Shown here in pieces: positions 34,826 through 43,942 of a stretch of 64,000 nucleotides of DNA. The notes beneath the pieces are model-generated. The model was not told where the DNA came from. It made no database searches and was given only the letters and a program-made list of their open reading frames with translations. The stretch covers positions 49,700 through 113,699 of the forward strand of contig NZ_NEJP01000021.1 of assembly GCF_002113125.1 (NCBI RefSeq), given 5' to 3'. Position 1 is the stretch's first letter. Each line of letters opens with the position of its first letter. The position numbers were made by a program, and so were the translations under genes. The stretch comes from Pseudomonas sp. B20(2017). Lineage in GTDB: Bacteria; Pseudomonadota; Gammaproteobacteria; Pseudomonadales; Pseudomonadaceae.

Positions 34826-36735
34826 CAGGACAACGCCTCCAGCTCCGCCTGCATGCTTTCCAGCGTTTCCAGGGCTTCCATCCACGCTTCTTCAAGTTCG
34901 CCTTCGCGAACTTTCAGCTTGGCCTGTTCGGCCAGCAGTTCACGCAGTTCGTTCTTGCGTGCCGGCTCGTAGATGTCGCTGTCGCCAAGACTGGCATCGA
35001 CCTTCGCCAGCTTCTCGTGCAGCTTGCCGAGCTCGGCTTCAAGCTTGTCGGCCTCGCGCTTGTGCGGCGCCAGTTGCTGACGCAACGCAGCGGCGGCCTG
35101 ACGCTGGGCCTTCTTGTCGGTCTTGTCCGGATTGACCGGCGTGTTGCTGACCGGGGCATTGCGCTGACGATACTCGACCAGCCAACGGGCGTAGTCCTCG
35201 AGGTCGCCATCGAACTCCTCGACCTTGCCGTCCGCGACCAGGAAGAAGTTGTCGGTGGTGCTCTTGAGCAGGTGCCGATCGTGGGAAACCACCAGCACCG
35301 CGCCGCTGAATTCCTGCAACGCCATGGTCAGCGCCAGGCGCATTTCCAGATCCAGGTGGTTGGTCGGTTCGTCGAGCAGCAACAGGTTCGGCCGCTCCCA
35401 GGCGATCAACGCCAGGGCCAGACGGGCCTTTTCGCCACCGGAAAAATTCAGCACCGGCTCGTCGATCCGCGCACCACGGAAGTCGAAACCGCCGAGGAAA
35501 TCGCGCAGGGTCTGTTCGCGCTCGGTCGGCGCCAGACGCTGCAAGTGCAACAACGGGCTGGCCTTGGCGTCCAGCGAGTCGAGCTGATGTTGGGCGAAGT
35601 AGCCGACCACGGTGTTCTCGCCGCGAGTCAGGCGCCCGGCCAACGGTGACAGCTCGCCGGCGAGGTTCTTGATCAGGGTCGATTTACCCGCGCCGTTGGG
35701 GCCGAGCAAGCCGATCCGCGCACCGGGGGTCAGTTGCAGCTTGACCTTCTCCAGCACGGTTTTCTCGCCGTAACCCAGACGCGCATCGGACAGGTCGATC
35801 AGCGGGCTGGAGATCTTGGTCGACTCTCGGAACACGAAGTCGAACGGCGAATCGACGTGAGCCGCCGACAGTTCTTCCATACGCTCGAGGGCCTTGATCC
35901 GGCTCTGGGCCTGACGGGCTTTGGTGGCCTGGGCCTTGAACCGGGCAATGTAGCTTTCCATGTGCGCACGCTGCGCCTGCTGCTTCTCGTAGGCCTGTTG
36001 CTGCTGGGCCAAGCGTTCGGCACGGGCACGTTCGAACGCGGTGTAACCACCACGGTAGAGCGTCAGCTTGCGCTGATCGACGTGGGCCACGTGATCGACC
36101 ACTTCATCGAGGAAATCCCGGTCGTGAGAAATCAGCAGCAAAGTGCCGGGGTAACTTTTCAGCCACTCTTCGAGCCAGATGATGGCGTCGAGGTCCAGGT
36201 GGTTGGTCGGTTCATCGAGCAGCAGCAGGTCTGATGGGCACATCAAAGCCTGCGCAAGGTTCAGACGCATCCGCCAGCCACCGGAGAAATCTCCTACCTG
36301 ACGATCCATCTGCTCGTTAGTGAAACCGAGGCCGGCCAGCAATTTGCGCGCCCGCGCATCGGCGGTGTAGCCGTCGGCGCTGTCGAGCTCGGCGTGCAGG
36401 CGGGCCAGCGCGGCGCCGTCGTGGGCCTCCTCGGCTGCCGCGAGCTCACGCTGCACCTCGCGCAGACGCAGGTCGCCGTCGAGCACATAATCGACCGCCA
36501 GGCGTTCGAGCGTGTCGACCTCCTGGCGCATGTGGGCGATACGCCAGTCGGCCGGCAGCAGGCAGTCGCCCGAGTCCGGGTGCAACTCACCGCGGAGCAA
36601 GGCGAACAGGCTGGATTTGCCGGCGCCGTTGGCACCGATGAGGCCGGCTTTGTGGCCGGCGTGCAGGGTCAGCTCGGCGTCTTCTAGCAGACGTTGCGGG
36701 CCACGCTGTAAAGTCAGGTTCTGAAGTCGGATCAT
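34825..36735 (-). CDS. yheS: ABC-F family ATPase, YheS-like
   Basis: A 636-residue cytoplasmic protein with two ATPase domains and no membrane segments. The start MIRLQNLTLQRGPQRLLEDA at 36735 matches relatives; the upstream open frame is rejected. First Walker A is GANGAGKSS (about 34-42), first signature FSGGWRMRLNLAQAL, first Walker B LLLLDEPTNHLD; second set GPNGAGKSTLIKN, FSGGEKARLALAL and LLLLDEPTNHLD. The linker is charged (RAHMESYIARFKAQATKARQ), and a C-terminal coiled coil (KREADKLEAELGKLHEKLAK) ends the protein. ABC-F proteins act on the ribosome. The length equals E. coli YheS (637). Confidence 0.93.
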   Translation of the reverse strand: MIRLQNLTLQRGPQRLLEDAELTLHAGHKAGLIGANGAGKSSLFALLRGELHPDSGDCLLPADWRIAHMRQEVDTLERLAVDYVLDGDLRLREVQRELAAAEEAHDGAALARLHAELDSADGYTADARARKLLAGLGFTNEQMDRQVGDFSGGWRMRLNLAQALMCPSDLLLLDEPTNHLDLDAIIWLEEWLKSYPGTLLLISHDRDFLDEVVDHVAHVDQRKLTLYRGGYTAFERARAERLAQQQQAYEKQQAQRAHMESYIARFKAQATKARQAQSRIKALERMEELSAAHVDSPFDFVFRESTKISSPLIDLSDARLGYGEKTVLEKVKLQLTPGARIGLLGPNGAGKSTLIKNLAGELSPLAGRLTRGENTVVGYFAQHQLDSLDAKASPLLHLQRLAPTEREQTLRDFLGGFDFRGARIDEPVLNFSGGEKARLALALIAWERPNLLLLDEPTNHLDLEMRLALTMALQEFSGAVLVVSHDRHLLKSTTDNFFLVADGKVEEFDGDLEDYARWLVEYRQRNAPVSNTPVNPDKTDKKAQRQAAAALRQQLAPHKREADKLEAELGKLHEKLAKVDASLGDSDIYEPARKNELRELLAEQAKLKVREGELEEAWMEALETLESMQAELEALS

Positions 36736-36785
36736 AATGGCGGCGGAGTCTACCAGCTTCCCCCGCAACTGGCGCGAGTAGCACG

Positions 36786-37247
36786 ATGTCCTCTGACCTG
36801 TGGAGCTTTGCCCTTGCCGTCTACGCCCGTCCCGGCGTGGAGGATGCCTGCCTGCGCCTGCAATCGGCGGGGGCCAGCGTGTGCCTGATGCTGTGCGGTT
36901 TATGGCTGGAACAACGCGACGCGACTTGTGACGAGGCGCGTACGCGGCAGCTTCTGGACCTGACAGAGCCTTGGGACCAGGAAGTGGTCCGGCCGTTACG
37001 CGCATTGCGCATGCAGTGGAAAACCCTGGCCGACACCGATCCGGTGCTCAAGGGCATGCGCGAGCAGATCAAGGGATTGGAACTGGAGGCGGAGCGTGCG
37101 CTGCTGTCGCGACTTGAAGGCGCCGCGCAAGGCTGGAAACGTAATTCGAAGGAATCGAGTGACTGGCTGCAAGTGCTGGCCGGCCCTGCGGCCAACCTGA
37201 ACCGCGACGCGCTGCAAGTGCTGCGCGTCGCGGCGACCGGCGCTTAG
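36786..37247 (+). CDS. TIGR02444 family protein
   Basis: A 153-residue, mostly helical soluble protein starting MSSDLWSFALAVYARPGVED. LQSAGASVCLMLCGLWLE (about 25-42) and the WDQEVVRPLRALRMQWK block (about 63-79) mark the family. The function is unknown. It is divergent from the ABC-F gene (50 bases between starts), and its stop overlaps the convergent algP stop by four bases. Confidence 0.85.
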   Translation: MSSDLWSFALAVYARPGVEDACLRLQSAGASVCLMLCGLWLEQRDATCDEARTRQLLDLTEPWDQEVVRPLRALRMQWKTLADTDPVLKGMREQIKGLELEAERALLSRLEGAAQGWKRNSKESSDWLQVLAGPAANLNRDALQVLRVAATGA

Positions 37248-38446
37248 GAAGCGCTGGACGGGTTGCTGGCGACGCTCGACAACGGCGCCGGCGATGACGA
37301 TGGCGTGGTTGCGGTGGTCGAGGTAGTGGCGGCGGATGCCGGTGCTGCGGTCGGAGCCGGAGTTTCCGGTGCGGCAGGTTTGGCAGCAGACGCAGTGGCC
37401 GGTTTTGCTGCAGCTGGTTTGGCGGCAGCCGGCTTGGCAGCGGCAGGTTTTTTCACCGCAGGTTTTGCAGCTGGTTTCACGGCTGGCTTGGCGGCCGGTT
37501 TAGCAGCGGTCGCTGGCTTGGCGGCGGTCGTTGCAGGCTTCGCTGCAGCAGCTGGTTTGGCCGCTGGTTTTGCAGCAGGTTTGGCCGCAGCTTTTACCGC
37601 AGGCTTGGCCGCTGGTTTCGCCGCCGCTTTGGCTGCAGGTTTGGCAGCAACCGGCTTGGCAGCGGTTTTCGCCGCAGGCTTGGCAGCAGCAGTTTTGGCG
37701 GCTGGTTTAGCGGCAGCTTTAACGGCTGGTTTTGCTGCCGGCTTGGCGGCCACTTTGGTGGCTGGCTTGGCAGCAGGTTTTGCAGCAGCAGTCCTTGCCG
37801 GAGCCGCTTTTGCAGCAGCGGTTTTCGCCGCAGGTTTGGCGGCTGGTTTTGCAGCAGCCGGTTTGGCGGCAGCTGGTTTGGCCGCTGTGGTTTTAGCCGC
37901 AGGTTTGGCAGCGCTGGCGGCTGCGGGTTTCTTCGCGGCTGGTTTTGCAGCGGTTTTCACTGGCGCTTTCGCAGGCGCTTTGACCGGTGCTTTTGCAGCA
38001 GGTTTGGCAGCCGCTTTTTTCGCAGGTGCCGCTGCAGGTTTAGCCGAACGCAGGGACAACGCCTTGCCGACGGCCTCTTGAACACGACCGACACCCTGGG
38101 CCAGTTTCAGGCTTTCCTGGGCATCGCGCTTGAGTTGCAGAATGTAGCTGCGGGTATCGGACTGACGATCCTTCAGCGCATCGAGCAGGTCTTCAAGTTC
38201 CTTCACGGCAGCCTTGGCCTTGGTCTGCGCCTTGGCTTTACCGGCTGCTGCTGCGTCCTGCAATTTGGTGCGGGATTTGTGCAGTTTTTCTTGCGCCTTG
38301 CCGCGTTGCTTTTCCAGTTTGGCGAGCAGTTTTTCAGCATCAGCCAAGGCTTGGGAGCAAGCGTTTTCCAGATGCTCGAGCAAACTGCCCGAGAGTTGTT
38401 GGAGTAAATGCAACGGAGTGTTTACAGGCTTCTTGGTGGCCGACAT
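37244..38446 (-). CDS. algP: Histone-like regulator AlgP (KPAAK-repeat protein)
   Basis: A 400-residue protein. Residues about 1-135 are a helical coiled-coil domain (NTPLHLLQQLSGSLLEHLEN, LEKQRGKAQEKLHKS). Residues about 140-365 are a lysine-, proline- and alanine-rich tail of KPAAK / AAAKPA repeats like eukaryotic histone H1, and the end is Thr/Ser/Pro-rich. AlgP (AlgR3) of P. aeruginosa binds DNA and affects algD transcription, and its repeat tract is a known site of rearrangement. The repeats are highly biased in codon choice, so the opposite strand is also open for 272 codons, a by-product. Confidence 0.93.
   Translation of the reverse strand: MSATKKPVNTPLHLLQQLSGSLLEHLENACSQALADAEKLLAKLEKQRGKAQEKLHKSRTKLQDAAAAGKAKAQTKAKAAVKELEDLLDALKDRQSDTRSYILQLKRDAQESLKLAQGVGRVQEAVGKALSLRSAKPAAAPAKKAAAKPAAKAPVKAPAKAPVKTAAKPAAKKPAAASAAKPAAKTTAAKPAAAKPAAAKPAAKPAAKTAAAKAAPARTAAAKPAAKPATKVAAKPAAKPAVKAAAKPAAKTAAAKPAAKTAAKPVAAKPAAKAAAKPAAKPAVKAAAKPAAKPAAKPAAAAKPATTAAKPATAAKPAAKPAVKPAAKPAVKKPAAAKPAAAKPAAAKPATASAAKPAAPETPAPTAAPASAATTSTTATTPSSSPAPLSSVASNPSSAS
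37370..38050. repeat. Low-complexity KPAAK-coding repeat tract within algP
   Basis: Tandem imperfect units of about 12-18 bases coding for Lys-Pro-Ala-Ala. Internal near-identity makes the tract prone to slippage or recombination, changing the number of repeats without breaking the frame when units are multiples of three. Confidence 0.85.
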
Positions 38447-38638
38447 GGTTTACCTCCTGGCTGACGTGAGTGCGGCTCATACTAGACCTCTGCTGCTACC
38501 GCCGCTAGGGCATGTTGACAGTATCGAAAGCACTCGGTTGCAGGCTTGCGAAAAACTTCTGCGCATTGGCAAAAGCAGTTCACCGTTGCAGACGTTCGCG
38601 CTGGCATAATCCACCGCAATTCAGGACGGAGAGTGCCC

Positions 38639-39304
38639 ATGTCGCGCTACCTTTTTTTATCCCTCTGCATGATTTTTTCCTTGGCGCAGGCCGACGAAAA
38701 AAACACTGCAAATGATGCCCACGATCTGGCTTACAGCCTTGGCGCCAGCCTCGGTGAACGACTGCGTCAGGAAGTGCCGCAGCTCCAGATCCAGGCACTG
38801 ATCGAAGGTCTGCAACAGGCCTATCAAGGCAAGCCGCTGGCATTGAGCGAAGCACGTATCGAGCAGATCCTCGCCGATCACGAATCGCAGACCGCCGAGC
38901 AGGCAGCCATGCCTTCGACAGAAGCCGCGATGGAAAACGAACGACGCTTTCTCACCGCCGAAAAAGCCAAACCGGGTGTGAAGGAGCTGGCCGACGGCAT
39001 CCTGCTGACCGAGCTTGCGCCGGGGAATGGCACGAAGGCCGGCCCGGATGGAAAGGTGCAGGTGTTGTACATCGGCCGGCTGCCGGACGGCACGGTGTTC
39101 GATCAGAACAGCCAGCCGCAGTGGTTCAATCTCGACAGCGTGATCGCTGGCTGGCGCACCGCGTTGCAGAACATGCCGGTCGGCGCGAAGTGGCGACTGG
39201 TGATTCCATCGGATCAAGCGTACGGCGCCGACGGTGCCGGCGACTTGATCGCGCCGTTCACACCGCTGGTGTTCGAAGTGGAATTGCGCGGCGCGACGAG
39301 TTGA
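38639..39304 (+). CDS. Periplasmic FKBP-type peptidyl-prolyl isomerase
   Basis: A 221-residue protein starting MSRYLFLSLCMIFSLAQADE, a signal peptide cut near AQA|DE, with GGAG upstream. An N-terminal helical dimerisation domain as in FkpA/Mip (DLAYSLGASLGERLRQEVPQ, about 25-44) precedes the FKBP domain (about 115-219: VQVLYIGRLPDGTVFDQN, WRTALQNMPVGAKWRLVIPS, QAYGADGAG, LVFEVEL). It catalyses proline isomerisation and chaperones exported proteins. An fkp gene lies between algP and algQ in P. aeruginosa too. Confidence 0.93.
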   Translation: MSRYLFLSLCMIFSLAQADEKNTANDAHDLAYSLGASLGERLRQEVPQLQIQALIEGLQQAYQGKPLALSEARIEQILADHESQTAEQAAMPSTEAAMENERRFLTAEKAKPGVKELADGILLTELAPGNGTKAGPDGKVQVLYIGRLPDGTVFDQNSQPQWFNLDSVIAGWRTALQNMPVGAKWRLVIPSDQAYGADGAGDLIAPFTPLVFEVELRGATS

Positions 39305-39315
39305 TCGCCCAATAA

Positions 39316-39343
39316 AAAACGGTGCGCTTGGGGCGCACCGTTT
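39316..39343. terminator. Bidirectional terminator between the FKBP gene and algQ
   Basis: AAAACGGTGCGC, loop TTGG, GGCGCACCGTTT, between converging stops. Confidence 0.85.
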
Positions 39344-39364
39344 CTGTGTCTTGCGAGGTTGGAT

Positions 39365-39823
39365 TCAGGCCTGGACCGAATCCTCTTCCTTGTGTGCGGT
39401 ATGCAGCACTTCGATCAGGCAGTCCTCCAGTTCGAAGCGCTCGTGGAGCAGGCCGCCCAGCTCTTTGAATTTCTCCGCAACGCATTTGCCTTCATCGCAA
39501 AGGTCGTTGAACGCGAGCAGTTTTTCAGTGATGACATCGATCCGCGGATAGATCGTCTCGGCCAGTTCCAGGCCGCGCTTGTCGTTGAAGGCCTTGGCCT
39601 CGCCCGTCAGCTGTTCGTAGATCTCGAAGTGCCCGGCCGAAACGTAATCGACCAGCACGCCGCAGAATTCCTGCAAGGGCTTTCGATCCTCGGACAGCGC
39701 TTGAGGATTGGCGCCCAGCTTGTCGTAGGCAGCGATCAATTCCTCACGCTCCTGGAGCCAGCGGTCGATCAGCAGATGAACTCCACCCCAACGTTCCTGA
39801 GCATTCTGACAACTTTCGAGCAT
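39365..39823 (-). CDS. algQ: Anti-sigma-70 factor AlgQ (Rsd family)
   Basis: A 152-residue helical protein starting MLESCQNAQERWGGVHLLID; the ATG at 39823 matches family starts. The conserved RWLQEREELI (about 20-29) and the C-terminal DLCDEGKCVAEKFKELGGLL belong to the Rsd/AlgQ fold. Rsd proteins bind region 4 of sigma-70 in stationary phase and free core polymerase for alternative sigma factors. AlgQ (AlgR2) of P. aeruginosa affects alginate and siderophore genes. It converges on the FKBP gene and sits close to algP, as in P. aeruginosa. Confidence 0.94.
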   Translation of the reverse strand: MLESCQNAQERWGGVHLLIDRWLQEREELIAAYDKLGANPQALSEDRKPLQEFCGVLVDYVSAGHFEIYEQLTGEAKAFNDKRGLELAETIYPRIDVITEKLLAFNDLCDEGKCVAEKFKELGGLLHERFELEDCLIEVLHTAHKEEDSVQA

Positions 39824-40008
39824 GGCGATCTCTCTTCCCTTGTGGGTCATGCTGCTCTACACCCGCGCCCCTTCTTGTGAATATTGCTTTGAGAGGCGGC
39901 CAGGCAGAGCGTCATCGAGCAACACAATTCCAATGACACGTGCGGGCCAGATTATGCCCGCACGCCTATGGCTTCAAGGTACGCAGGAGAGAAAGTTCAT
40001 ACAAGTGT

Positions 40009-40560
40009 TTAATCCCTGACCAGCACCGGGTGCGACGGTTGGCCGCTGAGCGGTTGCTGCAAAGCCATCCAGACCTGTCGCAGCAACTGGTTAACAGCCA
40101 GGATCGACATCCCCACGAAAAACAGCAGACTCCACTCCGGAATGCTCAGATCGAACAGCGTCCAGGACAATTCCGCGCAATCGGCAGTGTCGTTGAACAT
40201 CCGCATCAGCGCGCACAACCACGGCAGATTGCTGAACATTTCCTCCGGCCCGGGCGCGCAATGCGCCAGTCTTTGCAGGGAATCACTTTGCAGCAGCACT
40301 TGCCGCCAAGCCGCCGTCATCCCGCCAAGACTGGTCAGCAATGCCATCATCCAGTACAGAGACAGACCGCCACGTTGCGGTCCATGAACTGCCGCCACAC
40401 CACAAAAAACGGTGAGCACACTCATGAACAGACGCTGAACCAGACATAGACTGCAAGGCACCAGACCGACCGTGTATTCGAGGTAATAGGAAGCTCCCAG
40501 GGCCAGAATCCCCGCAGTGAAAGCCATAAAAAACAGGGAGCGTGAGCAGGCCAACGACAT
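40009..40560 (-). CDS. dsbB: Disulphide bond formation protein B
   Basis: A 183-residue inner-membrane protein with four helices that reoxidises DsbA and passes electrons to ubiquinone. The first periplasmic cysteine pair is CSLC (Cys36, Cys39) and the second Cys101 (LAHCAPG) and Cys128 (TADCAE), matching the E. coli positions. The length is typical (about 170-180). P. aeruginosa carries its dsbH paralogue here beside algQ. It stands alone, and no dsbA is in the window. Confidence 0.93.
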   Translation of the reverse strand: MSLACSRSLFFMAFTAGILALGASYYLEYTVGLVPCSLCLVQRLFMSVLTVFCGVAAVHGPQRGGLSLYWMMALLTSLGGMTAAWRQVLLQSDSLQRLAHCAPGPEEMFSNLPWLCALMRMFNDTADCAELSWTLFDLSIPEWSLLFFVGMSILAVNQLLRQVWMALQQPLSGQPSHPVLVRD

Positions 40561-40753
40561 GGCTTATCCGTAACAATAGAGACAGGCAGTTACGGTAGAG
40601 GAAAGCGCCTCGAGCTTTCAAGGCAGGCCACTGGCGACACTTCAGCAGAAGTGTAGGGAAATCCCGACAAGCACCGAAGGATTAGGTGTAGCCCACTGTA
40701 GGACTTTGCTCGGGAGGGGATCTATCGGTAACTATTCAGTCACCGGGAAAGAA

Positions 40754-40777
40754 AAGGAGGAGCATGCCCCTCCTTAT
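40754..40777 (-). terminator. Probable terminator of the hem operon
   Basis: On the minus strand AAGGAGG, loop region GGCATGCT, CCTCCTT followed by TTTCTTTCC. It lies immediately after the hemY stop. Confidence 0.65.
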
Positions 40778-40780
40778 TGG

Positions 40781-42019
40781 TCACGCTCGAACGGCTACGG
40801 GCAATGGCGAAGCCAGCAGGCGCTCATCCAACATACCGAGCCCCTCCTGGAACAGCAGATTACTGCGTTCGGTGTCGCCGAGCCGGGCCAGCAGGCGCGC
40901 CAACTCGGCACACGCTTCCGGATTGCGCTGCACTCGCAGACTGCTTTCCAGGTAGTCCCGCGCCTTGCCCCACAGACTGGCTTGCAGGCACAAACGTCCC
41001 AACGTCAGTAGCAGGCTGGCATCGCCCGGATGATCCTTGAGCCAGCCTTCGGCCGTCTGCAACTGACGCGCCGGATCACTGCCGCGCACCAGACCGTAGA
41101 GGCGCGCCAGATGGCTGTCGTACTTGCGCTTGAGCGCCGTGCGCAGCACTTCTTCCGCCTCAACCTGAGCGCCCAGCTGACGCAGTTGCTCGGCGTAGGC
41201 CAGCACCAGAGCCGGCTCCTGGCGCTGGGCAGACGTCAGTTGCTGCCAGGCGCGGCTGAGCGACTGCAAACCGACTGCACCATCCTCTTCACGCTGGGCC
41301 GCCAGGGACAGGTTTTCTCCCCAGGCACGACGCTCGAGTTCGATCAGTTCGGCCGGTGGCAGAACTTTGTCCTTGCGCAGCTCCGGCAACAGCCGGATCA
41401 CGGACGACCAGTCACCGCGCTGCTGATGCAGGCGCTGCAACTGGCGCAAGGTCTGGACATTGTGCGGATGACGTTCGTGCATCGCCTGCAAGGTGACCAG
41501 CGCGCCATCGGTATCGCCACGATCGGTCTGCAACTGCGCATGGCTGAGGGCGATCGCCAGCTCGGCTTGCGGCTGACGCTCGAGAGCGCGCTCCAGCAGG
41601 CGATCGCTTTCCTCGTAATTGCCTTGTTCGTTGGCGGCGCGGGCGGCGCCCAGGTAATAGAGCAACGGTTGACGCTCGGCTTCGGCGGCCCGGTAAAGGT
41701 GACGCTGGGCACTGGCCCAGCGACCTTCGGCCAGATCGAGCTGGCCGTGCTCGATCGCCACCTGCACGCGACGGCTGCGGTTGCGTCGCGACCATGGATT
41801 GACCACGCCGCCGGAGGTCAGCACCAGTTCGACCAGCGCCTTGATGCCCCAGACCAGCAGCCACAGCACCGCCACCACCGCCAGGGTCGCCCACAGGCTC
41901 GATTCATAACGAAAGCTTTTGTAGGCGACCAGCACGTAACCGGAATGCTCGGCAATCGCCAGACCCAGCGCCGCCGTTGCCGCGATCACCAGAAACACGA
42001 TCACATACAGGCGCTTCAT
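40781..42019 (-). CDS. hemY: HemY, TPR membrane protein of the haem operon
   Basis: A 412-residue protein with two N-terminal membrane helices (MKRLYVIVFLVIAATAALGL; YESSLWATLAVVAVLWLLVW) and a long periplasmic helical part made of TPR repeats (QRHLYRAAEAERQPLLYYLG, SDRLLERALERQPQAELAIA). The HemY_N signature region is near NPWSRRNRSRRVQVAIEHGQ (about 77-96). Despite the name it is not protoporphyrinogen oxidase; its precise role in haem synthesis is unknown. It overlaps hemX by four bases. Confidence 0.9.
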   Translation of the reverse strand: MKRLYVIVFLVIAATAALGLAIAEHSGYVLVAYKSFRYESSLWATLAVVAVLWLLVWGIKALVELVLTSGGVVNPWSRRNRSRRVQVAIEHGQLDLAEGRWASAQRHLYRAAEAERQPLLYYLGAARAANEQGNYEESDRLLERALERQPQAELAIALSHAQLQTDRGDTDGALVTLQAMHERHPHNVQTLRQLQRLHQQRGDWSSVIRLLPELRKDKVLPPAELIELERRAWGENLSLAAQREEDGAVGLQSLSRAWQQLTSAQRQEPALVLAYAEQLRQLGAQVEAEEVLRTALKRKYDSHLARLYGLVRGSDPARQLQTAEGWLKDHPGDASLLLTLGRLCLQASLWGKARDYLESSLRVQRNPEACAELARLLARLGDTERSNLLFQEGLGMLDERLLASPLPVAVRA

Positions 42020-43158
42020 GGTGTCGCCTCCTGCGCGGTGCTGGCGGCCGGTTTTGCGAAGGGTTTCACCGAGTCTTCGGCGTTGACATTGCGGCGCTCC
42101 AGATACGCCTGCACCGCGCTCAAGGTTGCGGTGAGATCCGGCGTGTTGACGGTAACCGGCTGCTTGCTGAGTTCCGCGACCTGCTCGAGCATGATTTTGC
42201 TCTGCGGGTTGTCCGGATTGAAGTTGCCTGTAAGTACATCACGCGCCTCCGCCAAGGCCTGGGTGTAGACCGGCGCCTGGCCGTTGAGCGCGGCCCATTG
42301 CGCCTGCTCGAGCGAAAGGCTCAGGGCCAGACGCACCTGGCTCAGGCTCTGGCCGGCGAGCAGTGGCCGAACGTTTTTGTCGGCATTGAAATCGATGCGG
42401 ATGTAGCGCGAAATCTGATCCCACCACTGCGCCCAGCGACTGGCGCCGTCGCCATCGGAGGTCAGGCCCAGCAGCGAATCACCACGATCCTTGTACTCCG
42501 GCGCCAGCTCGGTGAGGCCGACGACCTGATCACGCAAGGCGCCCAGTCGCAGGAACAACCCGGTGCGGTCCGGCTGCTCGGTACTGCGCAGCGCTATGAG
42601 GGTTTTCGCCACTTGCTCACGAGCAGCGAACGAGCCGGGATCATTCTGCTCGCGCAGGATTTCATCGGCACCCTGCACCAGCGCCTGGGCGCTGCTGATG
42701 TCCTGCAAGGCGGAAAGACGCAGGCTGGCCAGACGCAGCAAGTGCTCGGCCTCGGCCAGACGCCAGTCCTTGCGGCTGGCGCCGAGGACGGTTTCCAGAC
42801 GTTGATTCAGGCGCTGTTGATCGCCCTGAAGTTGCGTCACCAGACGCTGGCGATCGGCGAGCTCATCGGCGCCGGGCAATTGCCCGAGACGCTCGGTCAG
42901 CCGCTGTTCGTTGAGCTTCAGGGTCTGTGCCTGATCGTTCAACGCTTGTACCTGACTCAACTGATTCTGAGTGCTGGTCTGCAGGTGTCGCACCTGCCAG
43001 ACACCCCAGCCACCCACCGCAACACCGGCAGCGCCGAGCAGCAGCGCGAGAATGGCCAATCCGTTGCCTCGGCGCGGTTCGGCGGCCGGTGGCGGTGCAT
43101 CAACCGGTGCATCGATCACAGGTTGAACGTCATCTTTAGGCAAGGCTGTTTCGCTCAC
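42016..43158 (-). CDS. hemX: HemX, membrane protein annotated as uroporphyrinogen-III C-methyltransferase
   Basis: A 380-residue protein starting at a GTG (43158). The cytoplasmic N-terminus is Pro/Ala-rich, with one membrane segment (NGLAILALLLGAAGVAVGGW, about 31-50) and a coiled-coil periplasmic part (LSQVQALNDQAQTLKLNEQR) followed by DWRLAEAEHLLRLASLRLSA (about 151-170), the HemX family core. No SAM-binding methyltransferase motifs are visible, so the historical methyltransferase name is doubtful. It lies between hemD and hemY in a four-gene operon. Confidence 0.9.
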   Translation of the reverse strand: MSETALPKDDVQPVIDAPVDAPPPAAEPRRGNGLAILALLLGAAGVAVGGWGVWQVRHLQTSTQNQLSQVQALNDQAQTLKLNEQRLTERLGQLPGADELADRQRLVTQLQGDQQRLNQRLETVLGASRKDWRLAEAEHLLRLASLRLSALQDISSAQALVQGADEILREQNDPGSFAAREQVAKTLIALRSTEQPDRTGLFLRLGALRDQVVGLTELAPEYKDRGDSLLGLTSDGDGASRWAQWWDQISRYIRIDFNADKNVRPLLAGQSLSQVRLALSLSLEQAQWAALNGQAPVYTQALAEARDVLTGNFNPDNPQSKIMLEQVAELSKQPVTVNTPDLTATLSAVQAYLERRNVNAEDSVKPFAKPAASTAQEATP

Positions 43159-43174
43159 GTATCCATCCTTTGCA

Positions 43175-43942
43175 TTAGAGAACGGGCACGGGATGCTCCC
43201 GTAACGCCGTCAGCAAGGCCGCGGCACTGGCGCCACGACAATCCACAACTGTTCGGGCCCCGGCGGCACTGGCCTGCTCGGCAACCCTTGGGCTTGGAAC
43301 AAACAACGGCAACTGCGCAAGTGCAGGCCAGCTGTCGCCGGCCAGTTGGCGCAGGTGCTCGAAACCCTGTCCACTGCTGACCACCAGCCCGTTCAGGCGT
43401 TCCGCTGCAATCCTGCGGGGCAGCTCCTGCGGCGGATAGTCCGGCAGGTCGCGACGGTACAACTCCAAGTATTCGACACTAGCACCAAGCGCGCGCAGGC
43501 GCTCGGCCAGCAGCTCGCGTCCGCCCTCCCCGCGCAGGATCAACACGTGCGAACCGGGCACGGCCACCGCCGCCAGCAGACGCGGCATTTGCAGCAAGGC
43601 TTCGCTGTCGTCGCCCACGTCCGGGAAGCTCACATCCAGCCCACGATCCCGAAGGATAGCTGCGGTCGCGGCCCCCACGCTGAACCATGGCATCTCCGGA
43701 GTCGCCAGACCCAGAGCGTCGAGCAAATCCACCGCGATCCGCGCCGCCGGTTTGCTGACCACGATCACCGCGCTGCAACACGGCAGTTGTGTGATCGTGC
43801 GGCGCATTGTGTCAGAGACCGGCAGCGGCGCGATTTCCAAAAGCGGCAGACAGCTGCTGAAAACCCCTTGTTCGGCCAGCACGGCGGCGAGCGCCGAACA
43901 GTCTTCCGCCGGGCGCGTCAGCAGCAGGCGCCAGGCGGTCAC
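43175..43942 (-). CDS. hemD: Uroporphyrinogen-III synthase
   Basis: A 255-residue enzyme cyclising hydroxymethylbilane to uroporphyrinogen III. The start is the GTG at 43942, forming a GTGA overlap with the hemC stop. The two-domain fold is seen in WRLLLTRPAEDCSALAAVLAE (4-24), AVIVVSKPAARIAVDLL, FSVGAATAAILRDRGLDV and the C-terminal GLVVSSGQGFEHLRQL. The sequence is poorly conserved in this family, so identification rests also on position after hemC. Confidence 0.92.
   Translation of the reverse strand: MTAWRLLLTRPAEDCSALAAVLAEQGVFSSCLPLLEIAPLPVSDTMRRTITQLPCCSAVIVVSKPAARIAVDLLDALGLATPEMPWFSVGAATAAILRDRGLDVSFPDVGDDSEALLQMPRLLAAVAVPGSHVLILRGEGGRELLAERLRALGASVEYLELYRRDLPDYPPQELPRRIAAERLNGLVVSSGQGFEHLRQLAGDSWPALAQLPLFVPSPRVAEQASAAGARTVVDCRGASAAALLTALREHPVPVL

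Noticed and set aside
36736..37005. Ninety extra codons upstream of the ABC-F gene on the minus strand
   Set aside because: Overlaps the divergent TIGR02444 gene and has no homologous character; MIRLQNLTL is the family start.
37263..38081. 272-codon Ala/Gly-rich open frame opposite algP
   Set aside because: Produced by the KPAAK repeats read on the other strand; algP is the conserved reading.
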